Shown: positions 58,014 through 64,000 of the stretch, in pieces
Layout of the letters: every line of letters begins with the position of its first letter
Numbering within the stretch: the first letter of the stretch is position 1
NCBI RefSeq assembly: GCF_000987955.1
Contig: NZ_LAZU01000032.1
Location: 23,694-87,693, forward strand
DNA: 64,000 nt
DNA from: Paenibacillus sp. DMB20
GTDB taxonomy: Bacteria > Bacillota > Bacilli > Paenibacillales > Paenibacillaceae
Direction: 5' to 3'
Notes under the pieces: generated by a model
What the model saw: the letters and a program-made list of their open reading frames with translations, nothing else
The model's database searches: none
What the model was told of the DNA's origin: nothing
Translations under genes and position numbers: made by a program

Positions 58014-58211
58014 TTACAGTTTGATTACGTTGGCTGCTTGAGGACCACGGTTACCTTCTGTGATTTCGAACTCAACCGCTTGGCCTTCTTCCAAAGTTTT
58101 GAAGCCGTCTCCTTGGATTGCGGAGAAGTGTACGAATACATCTTCGCCACCTTCAACTTGAATGAAGCCGTAACCTTTTTCTGCGTTAAACCATTTAACT
58201 GTACCTTTCAA
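58014..58211 (-). CDS. Cold-shock protein (CspA family)
   Basis: 65 residues, OB-fold RNA chaperone. RNP1 is KGYGFIQV and RNP2 is DVFVHF. The start is TTG 58211, after AGGAGG at eight bases, because no ATG lies in frame at the family N-terminus (MKGTVKWFNAEKG). A leader hairpin (CGCCA..TGGCG, 58233-58246) sits just before the ribosome site and could tune translation. Confidence 0.95.
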   Translation of the reverse strand: MKGTVKWFNAEKGYGFIQVEGGEDVFVHFSAIQGDGFKTLEEGQAVEFEITEGNRGPQAANVIKL

Positions 58212-58255
58212 ATGAACAACCTCCTAAAATACCGCCATCTATGGCGAATATCCAT

Positions 58256-58284
58256 ATTATATCCCATGTTTTCTGACAATGCAA
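58256..58284 (-). promoter_or_regulatory. csp promoter
   Basis: Minus strand TTGCAT (58284-58279) and TATAAT (58261-58256), 17-base spacer. Confidence 0.55.
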
Positions 58285-58404
58285 TCCGTCATTTTCCTCC
58301 CCAAGCATATTTTTTAGTTTTCCGATTTGCTTTAGGACCAAGGGTGCGTTATCATTTACCCAAAAGCCCAATTGTAAACGGAGACATGCATATGATCAAA
58401 AAAC

Positions 58405-58626
58405 ATGAAATATACAAAAAAAGACAAATGGAACATGATGACGGTCGAGGTTCAGGGCCGCTATATCGTTCTGCGCGAAATTTCGGATCAGTGGGGCGAA
58501 GAAACGCATACGTTCATGAGCCGCCCAGCACTGATGCAGTGGGCGCAGAACCGGTTTCCGAAAGAGGAGTACGAAGGCCGCGAGGAGGAATGGAAAGATA
58601 TCATGAATTCCTTCAAACAGGTGTAG
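58405..58626 (+). CDS. Small conserved hypothetical protein
   Basis: 73 residues (KWNMMTVEVQGRYIVLREISDQWGEETHTFMSRPALMQWAQNRFPKEEY). Soluble, aromatic-rich, no family recognised. No ribosome site precedes ATG 58405; if one A is removed from the six-A run just upstream (58395-58400), the frame extends to ATG 58392 after GGAGA, giving a better start. Followed three bases later by a small membrane protein gene, so the two form a pair. Confidence 0.55.
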   Translation: MKYTKKDKWNMMTVEVQGRYIVLREISDQWGEETHTFMSRPALMQWAQNRFPKEEYEGREEEWKDIMNSFKQV

Positions 58627-58629
58627 CCG

Positions 58630-58812
58630 ATGGACTATACGAACGTTGTCATCTTCATTATTTTGGCCTTCAGCCTGGGGCTGATCATGATCATGAACAA
58701 GGACCGCATACCGGCGAGTCTCCGGAGGGGGATGGCCATTACTTCCATCGTCATGATCCTGTTTGCCTTTTTCCTTATTGTATACAGTTTTTTCGATCTG
58801 GGTTCCTCATAA
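58630..58812 (+). CDS. Small two-helix membrane protein
   Basis: 60 residues: two hydrophobic helices (VVIFIILAFSLGLIMIM; ITSIVMILFAFFLIVYSFF) separated by a basic loop (NKDRIPASLRRG). The ribosome site AGGTG lies in the end of the preceding gene, so translation is probably coupled. Function unknown. Confidence 0.65.
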   Translation: MDYTNVVIFIILAFSLGLIMIMNKDRIPASLRRGMAITSIVMILFAFFLIVYSFFDLGSS

Positions 58813-59004
58813 GCAAAGGATGAAATCGAAGGGGACGCGGCATACTATCGCTCGATGCATATTATCGAGGAGGTCCTGCCCATGAGAGGAGCCAAAGCCA
58901 TAAGCCTGACGCTCGCGCTCAGTCTGCTCCCCATCCCCTGTCCCGACATCTCTGCCGAGTCGGCCCGGACTATATCATACGATCATCAAATAAGGAGGAC
59001 TACC

Positions 59005-60795
59005 ATGGAAAAAGTATTGAAGCGTTCCGAGGTTAAGCCCGAGCATCAATGGAAGCTGCAGGATCTGTTTGCCGACCAGAAGGCTTGGGATGAAACTTAC
59101 AATGAAGTGAAACGCCTGACCGCAAACGTAAAGGGCTTTCAAGGGAAGCTGACAAACGCGGAGGCGATCAAGCAATGCTTCGAGCTGGAGGACGAGGTAT
59201 CGCTGCATGCCGAGCGCCTTTTCGTTTACGCACATATGCATCATGATGAAGACACGGCTAATCCTACATACCAGGCTCTTACCCAAAAGGCCAAAAAGCT
59301 GAACGTCGAAGTGGGAGAAGCCCTCTCCTTTATTACCCCTGAAATTCTTGCTTTGAGCGAGAGCGAGCTGGAGAAGCTGATCGCGGACCCTTCGCTTGCG
59401 GATTACCGCTTCACCTTGACCGAAATGAAGCGCGAGAAAGCGCATGTGCTTTCCAAAACCGAGGAAGCGCTTCTTGCCCAGGTAGGCAACCTGTCTTCCG
59501 CCCCGCAAACCATTTTCGGCATGCTGAACAATGCCGATATGAAGTTTCCGAGAATCAAAGACGAGAACGGCAAGGAAGTCGAGCTTACGCACGGCAGCTA
59601 CATCCAGCTCCTGGAGAATCCCAACCGAGAAGTACGGGAAGCCGCCTTCAAGGCAGTATATGAAACCTACGGCAAGCAAAAGAACACGATCGCCGCAACC
59701 CTAAGCGCCAACGTCAACAAGAACATTTTTTACTCCCGTGTCCGCAAATACCCTTCCGTTTTGGAAATGGCCCTCTACGGCGACAATATTCCGAAAGAAG
59801 TGTACACCAACCTGATCGACACGATCCATGAAAGCTTGCCGCTCCTTCACCGCTATATGAAGCTTCGCAAAAAGCTTCTCGGCGTGGATGAGCTGCATAT
59901 GTACGACCTTTTTGCTCCGCTGGTGGAAGAGTACAAACTCGACATCACCTATGAAGAAGCCAAGAAGACGGTCAAGGAAGGCTTGCATCCGCTGGGCGAG
60001 GACTATTTGAAGAACCTGCAGTCCGGCTATGACGACGGCTGGATCGACGTGTACGAGAACGAAAACAAACGTACCGGCGCGTACAGCTGGGGAGCTTACG
60101 GCACCCATCCCTACGTGCTGCTGAACCATAAGGACAACCTGAACAGCATGTTCACCCTGGCCCACGAAATGGGTCATGCGCTGCACTCCTTCTACTCGGA
60201 CAACAACCTGAAATACCGTGACGCGCAGTACACCATTTTCCTGGCCGAGGTAGCATCGACGACCAATGAGGCTCTTCTGATGGATTATCTCCTGAAGAAG
60301 TCCACCGACCCCAAAGAAAAAATGTATCTGCTCACGTACTACGCGGATCAGTTCCGCACGACCGTGTTCCGTCAAACGATGTTTGCCGAGTTCGAGAAAA
60401 TCGTTCACGAGCGCGCCGAAAGCGGAGAATCGCTCACGCCGCAGGACCTTTCGGATATCTACTATGAGTTGAACGTGAAGTACCACGGCAAGGACATGAC
60501 GGTAGATAAGGATATCGAGATGGAATGGGCACGTATTCCCCATTTCTATAACAGTTTCTACGTATACAAATACGCGACCGGGTTCTCCGCGGCGACCAGC
60601 TTCTCGAAACAGATTCTTGAGGAAGGGCAACCAGCCGTTGACCGCTATATGGGTTTCTTGAAGAGCGGCGGAAGCGACTACTCCATCAACATTCTGAAAA
60701 AGGCGGGCGTGGATATGTCCTCTCCGGAACCGATCCGCGAAGCGATGAGCGTGTTCGAAGACGTAATCTCCCAAATGGAAGAGCTCACCAAATAG
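59005..60795 (+). CDS. pepF: Oligoendopeptidase F (M3 family), possible second start upstream
   Basis: 596 residues, zinc oligopeptidase. The metal motif is HEMGH (LAHEMGHALHSFYSDNN) near residue 385, with the third ligand Glu in the following segment (FLAEVASTTNEALL). ATG 59005 lies seven bases after AAGGAGG and gives the usual family N-terminus (EKVLKRSEVKPEHQWKLQDLF). The same frame continues upstream to another ATG at 58882, eight bases after GAGGAGG, adding 41 residues with a hydrophobic signal-like stretch (AISLTLALSLLPIP). So both a cytosolic and an exported form may be made. Confidence 0.92.
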   Translation: MEKVLKRSEVKPEHQWKLQDLFADQKAWDETYNEVKRLTANVKGFQGKLTNAEAIKQCFELEDEVSLHAERLFVYAHMHHDEDTANPTYQALTQKAKKLNVEVGEALSFITPEILALSESELEKLIADPSLADYRFTLTEMKREKAHVLSKTEEALLAQVGNLSSAPQTIFGMLNNADMKFPRIKDENGKEVELTHGSYIQLLENPNREVREAAFKAVYETYGKQKNTIAATLSANVNKNIFYSRVRKYPSVLEMALYGDNIPKEVYTNLIDTIHESLPLLHRYMKLRKKLLGVDELHMYDLFAPLVEEYKLDITYEEAKKTVKEGLHPLGEDYLKNLQSGYDDGWIDVYENENKRTGAYSWGAYGTHPYVLLNHKDNLNSMFTLAHEMGHALHSFYSDNNLKYRDAQYTIFLAEVASTTNEALLMDYLLKKSTDPKEKMYLLTYYADQFRTTVFRQTMFAEFEKIVHERAESGESLTPQDLSDIYYELNVKYHGKDMTVDKDIEMEWARIPHFYNSFYVYKYATGFSAATSFSKQILEEGQPAVDRYMGFLKSGGSDYSINILKKAGVDMSSPEPIREAMSVFEDVISQMEELTK

Positions 60796-60841
60796 GAATG
60801 ACCCGCATGTCCTTCGAGAAGACTGTGCGATAAACGCCCAT

Positions 60842-60874
60842 AAAATCCCTTGCCCCCCGAGGCAGGGGATTTTA
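60842..60874 (+). terminator. Terminator of pepF
   Basis: AAAATCCC..TGCC pairs with GGCA..GGGGATTTTAT, 46 bases after the stop. Confidence 0.8.
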
Positions 60875-60899
60875 TACTGTTATGGAAGGAGGTGTCCAT

Positions 60900-61223
60900 A
60901 TGAAAATGCAATGGTCGCTCATTGCCGGTCTCCTGTTCGCGCTGCTTACCGCGGTATTCGCTGTGATCAACGTCGATCCGGTATCAGTCAATCTTTTGTT
61001 CGGAACATTCAGCGTTCCTTTGATCCTGCTTATTATCGGCTGCACGCTGATCGGCGGCCTAATCGTCGGATCGTACGGAATTTACCGGCAGTACCAGATG
61101 CAGAAAGAGATTAAATCTCTTGCGGCACAGCTCATACATATTCAGGAGGTTACGGGATACACCCCCGAACTTCAAGAAAACACGGAACCCAAGCCTGAAG
61201 AAGAGGACAAGCTTCCCGAATAA
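60900..61223 (+). CDS. LapA-domain membrane protein (DUF1049)
   Basis: 107 residues. Two hydrophobic helices (LIAGLLFALLTAVFAVINV; VPLILLIIGCTLIGGLIVGSYGIYRQ) with the short DPVSVNLLFGTFSVP loop typical of the LapA (DUF1049) domain, then a helical charged tail ending in Glu/Pro/Lys-rich residues. Linked in other bacteria to envelope and lipopolysaccharide assembly; role here unknown. ATG follows AAGGAGG at eight bases. Confidence 0.85.
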   Translation: MKMQWSLIAGLLFALLTAVFAVINVDPVSVNLLFGTFSVPLILLIIGCTLIGGLIVGSYGIYRQYQMQKEIKSLAAQLIHIQEVTGYTPELQENTEPKPEEEDKLPE

Positions 61224-61301
61224 GGCCCATCTCCGTAAAACCAAAGTTTTTCCCGTTATGTTCGGGAAGCTTTATATTTTATTTGTAAGGAGCGCTTTAT
61301 C

Positions 61302-62337
61302 GTGTCCATTCAACCGAATGAAACTTATATCCTGTCCCTGCTCAAAAAACTGCTGGATACGCCCAGCCCGACCGGTTTTACCGGCCATATCATGAAAGTA
61401 ATCGAAAAAGAGGCCGCTTCCCTGGGAGTTAACGTCAGCCGAAACGAAAAAAGGCGGAGCCATCCTGTCCGTACAGGGTCAGGATACAAGCCGGACCGTC
61501 GGCCTCAGCGGGCATGTTGACACGCTTGGCGCCATGGTCCGGGCAGTCAAGTCTGAAGGCACTCTGCGCCTGACCAGGGTCGGAGGCTTCATGATGAACA
61601 GTATCGAGAATGAATACTGCGTCATCCATACCCGCAGCGGGAAAACCTACACCGGAACCATCCTGACCACGCAGCCTTCGGTTCACGTTTATGACGATGC
61701 GCGCACGTTCAGCCGCGAGGAAGCTCATATGGAAGTCCGCATTGACGAGCTGGTCGATAGCGCCGACGACGTGAAGAAGCTTGGCATCGCCGTGGGAGAC
61801 TTTGTCTCCTTTGATTCCCGGGCGGTCATTACCCCAAGCGGCTATATCAAATCGCGCCATCTTGACGACAAGGCAAGCGTAGCGGCCCTCTTCGGCGTGC
61901 TGGAATCCATGAAACGGGAAGGCTGGAAACCCCGTTTCAACGTAAAAATCCTCATTTCGAACTATGAGGAAGTCGGTCATGGCGCGGCGTACATTCCTTC
62001 CGACATAAAAGAGCTGATTGCCGTAGATATGGGCTGCATCGGGGATGACCTGAGCTGCAAGGAGACCGACGTTTCGATTTGCGCCAAAGACTCTTCGGGA
62101 CCTTACGATTACGAAATGACGGGACGTCTGATCGAGCTTGCGCAAGCGGAAGGCATTCCGTATGCTGTGGATGTATATCCGCATTACGGCTCCGACGCAT
62201 CCGCCGCTCTTTCTGCCGGCAGCAATATCCGTGCCGCTCTGATCGGGCCCGGCGTCCATGCGTCGCATGCCATGGAGCGCACCCACAAGCAGGCCGTGCT
62301 GAACACAACCAAGCTGCTCGCCGCTTATGTAAAGTAA
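61302..62337 (+). CDS. M42-family metallo-aminopeptidase, frameshifted
   Basis: 344 residues after repair. Binuclear zinc ligands typical of M42 enzymes: LSGHVDTLG, SRHLDDKAS, NYEEVGHG and the later DMGC and HASHAMER segments. Self-compartmentalising aminopeptidase or glucanase-like family (YsdC/FrvX type). The six-A run at 61447-61452 must lose one A (NEKGGAILSVQG). GTG 61302 is nine bases after AAGGAG. Follows the LapA-domain gene. Confidence 0.9.
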
Positions 62338-62438
62338 CAAGCCGGAAGCGACTTCGACGTACATCCTGTGACCGATAGCGGTTTCTGTCACAAATGGAAG
62401 CCTAGCGATAAAGATAACTTATGCTTTCTTATCTTTTG

Positions 62439-62491
62439 AAAAAAATAGGGACGGTTCCCCAAGGTATATTCACCTGGGGACCGTCCCTGTT
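62439..62491. terminator. Strong terminator between convergent genes
   Basis: GGGACGGT..CCCCA..GGT pairs with ACC..TGGGGACCGTCCC; A run on one side and T on the other. Confidence 0.88.
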
Positions 62492-62513
62492 TGATGTTTT
62501 AAGGATGGGGCTG

Positions 62514-64000
62514 CTATCCGTTTTTGCTCTGTTCGATCTTCTCCGCCAGTTCATTCAGATACGTCCACCGCTCCATCAGCCGTTCCAGCTCGGCCTCGCT
62601 CTCCTGAAGAGCCCTCATCAGCTCCTGAAGCCGCACGGCGTCACTGACAGCGGCCTCCATCTCGCTCTGGATCTCCGCCATTCGGTTCTCTTCGGCTTCG
62701 ATCAGATCATCGATCTGCTCGTATTCGCGCTGTTCCTTGTAGCTGAATTTCAGCTTCTCTCTCGATGCATCCTTCCGTGTATCCCTGGAAGCAACCGCTG
62801 ATTCTCCCTGTTCCTTCCCTGCGGACCGGCTTGCGTTATCAGCCTTTTGAGGCAAAGACCCGCCGCCTCCCGCGTTGCGGGACATCCACTCGGCATACTC
62901 GCTGTAGGAGCCGACATGGACGCGGATACGTCCACCGCCTTCGAAGGCCATGATTTTGTCCACCGTCCGGTCCAGAAAGAACCTGTCATGGGACACGACG
63001 ATCACCACGCCCGGAAACTCGTCCAAATACTGTTCCAGGACGGACAAAGTCTGAATGTCCAGATCGTTGGTCGGTTCGTCGAGGAGAAGCACGTTCGGTG
63101 CGCTCATCAGCACTCGCAGCAGATAAAGCCGGCGCTTCTCTCCGCCCGACAGCTTGGCAATGGGCGTCCACTGCATGGCGGGAGGAAACAGGAACCGCTC
63201 CAGCATCTGGGCGGCCGTAATGGACGAGCCGTCCGCCGTACGGACGACCTCGGCTTCCTCCTTGATGTACTCGATCACCCGGAGACTGTCGTCCATATCC
63301 TGGTGCTCCTGCGTGAAATAACCGAGCTTGACCGTTTGACCAAGGGCAATCTCCCCGCTGTCGGGTTCAAGCTTTCCGGCGATGAGATTAAGCAATGTCG
63401 ATTTTCCGCTGCCGTTCGGACCGACGATCCCGATTCGGTCCTCGGGTACGGCAATATAGGACAAATCTTCAATCAATACTTTGTCTCCCGCGCGTTTATG
63501 AAGATGATCCAGCTCCAATATTTTGCGGCCCAGCCGTGTCGATGCCACGGAGACGTCCAGTTCCCCTGAAGAGTGAAGGAGCTCCTGGTTCTTCAGGGCC
63601 TCAAAACGGTCGATGCGGGCCTTCTGTTTGGTCGTTCGAGCCTTGGCGCCGCGCCGAATCCAGGCCAACTCGTTACGGAGCAGGTTTTGGCGCTTCTGTT
63701 CCGACGCCGCCTCCCTCTCTTCCCGTTCGGCCTTCAGCTCCAGAAATTTGCTGTAATTGGCTTCATAGCGGAACAAGCGCCCATGGTCCAGCTCCAGCAT
63801 CACGTTCGCCACGCGGTCAAGAAAATAACGGTCGTGCGTAATCATCAGCAGCGCGCCGCGGCGTTTCTGCAAATACTGCTCCAGCCAGGCCACGGAGTCA
63901 TTGTCGATATGGTTGGTCGGCTCGTCGAGGATCAGGAGGTCGGACGGCTGAATCAAAGCGGCGGCCAAGGCTACCCGTTTTCGCTGCCCCCCCGATAAAG
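62514..64000 (-). CDS. ABC-F family ATPase, Uup/YfmR-like (N-terminus beyond window)
   Basis: The frame is open through the right edge, so the N-terminal part lies outside the window; 62514-64000 covers about 495 codons. First ATPase: signature LSGGQRKR at the edge and Walker B LLILDEPTNHID. Linker and second ATPase: Walker A GPNGSGKST, signature LSGGEKRR, Walker B LLLDEPTNDLD. The C-terminus has a low-complexity Ser/Arg region and a coiled coil (residues near the end: DDLIEAEENRMAEIQSEMEAA) as in Uup/YfmR. ABC-F proteins act at the ribosome rather than in membranes. The run of seven C at the very edge keeps the frame. Confidence 0.9.
   Translation of the reverse strand, partial: LSGGQRKRVALAAALIQPSDLLILDEPTNHIDNDSVAWLEQYLQKRRGALLMITHDRYFLDRVANVMLELDHGRLFRYEANYSKFLELKAEREEREAASEQKRQNLLRNELAWIRRGAKARTTKQKARIDRFEALKNQELLHSSGELDVSVASTRLGRKILELDHLHKRAGDKVLIEDLSYIAVPEDRIGIVGPNGSGKSTLLNLIAGKLEPDSGEIALGQTVKLGYFTQEHQDMDDSLRVIEYIKEEAEVVRTADGSSITAAQMLERFLFPPAMQWTPIAKLSGGEKRRLYLLRVLMSAPNVLLLDEPTNDLDIQTLSVLEQYLDEFPGVVIVVSHDRFFLDRTVDKIMAFEGGGRIRVHVGSYSEYAEWMSRNAGGGGSLPQKADNASRSAGKEQGESAVASRDTRKDASREKLKFSYKEQREYEQIDDLIEAEENRMAEIQSEMEAAVSDAVRLQELMRALQESEAELERLMERWTYLNELAEKIEQSKNG

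Overview
The window looks like a chromosomal segment of a spore-forming member of the Paenibacillaceae (Paenibacillus or a close relative). The evidence is a Bacillus-type gene set at roughly balanced GC (yqhH/yqhG, yqzE, yhaO/yhaN, xpt, ykvI, relQ, pyrD, fer, yugP, cshA, ytpB, pfkA, pepF), strong AGGAGG ribosome sites with many TTG and GTG starts, sporulation-linked genes (YjcZ-type peptide, tetraprenyl-beta-curcumene synthase), and genes typical of Paenibacillus such as B12-dependent ribonucleotide reductase and citramalate synthase. I see no insertion sequence, prophage, CRISPR array or rRNA. There is one tRNA gene (Leu, CAG) and one strong candidate for a structured, 6S-like RNA.

Layout. 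1-3.1 kb: serine hydrolase (cut by the window edge), then a MerR regulator coupled to an alpha/beta hydrolase. 3.3-6.1 kb: class II ribonucleotide reductase with a candidate NrdR-box promoter. 6.5-12 kb: SNF2 helicase yqhH with yqhG, an unknown secreted protein, yqzE, and a cell-wall amidase. 12.2-16 kb: tRNA-Leu, small conserved proteins, xpt, ykvI. 16-25 kb: yhaO-yhaN (SbcD/SbcC-like), a glycosyltransferase, a diguanylate cyclase and a first rRNA m5C methyltransferase. 25-28.5 kb: an operon of a second m5C methyltransferase, a pseudouridine synthase and a HAD phosphatase. 28.7-32.2 kb: a thioredoxin-like protein with a PCYCGC lipoprotein, then pyrD-relQ-DUF309. 32.3-38.4 kb: an L,D-transpeptidase, ferredoxin, Y-family polymerase, citramalate synthase and a TlpA-like thioredoxin. 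38.4-43.2 kb: ammonium transporter, DUF294 nucleotidyltransferase and DnaQ-like exonuclease in one operon behind a perfect TnrA/GlnR-type box, with a divergent MerR-YugP pair. 43.3-50.9 kb: GltC-like LysR regulator, rhomboid protease, thiol peroxidase, DUF1499, the structured RNA, a DUF624 membrane protein, a YjcZ-type peptide, cshA and yitT. 51-64 kb: a DUF4015 glycoside hydrolase, MATE and MFS transporters, pfkA, ytpB, csp, pepF, a LapA-domain protein, an M42 aminopeptidase and an ABC-F ATPase (cut by the right edge).

The dominant oddity is that at least fifteen otherwise intact, often essential genes (nrdJ, yqhH, yhaN, relQ, cimA, amt, cshA, pfkA and others) are interrupted by single-base frameshifts. 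Every one is repaired by removing one base from a homopolymer of five to eight. I treat these as one gene each and flag the run. The one-sided pattern points to homopolymer over-calling in the sequence rather than mass pseudogenization.

Gene partnerships that stand out are nitrogen uptake coupled to a GlnD-like nucleotidyltransferase, ribosomal RNA modification (two RsmF-like enzymes and an RsuA-type synthase), DNA repair (YhaO/YhaN, Y-family polymerase, DnaQ-like nuclease), and thiol/redox proteins (two thioredoxin-fold proteins, Tpx, a CMD protein).
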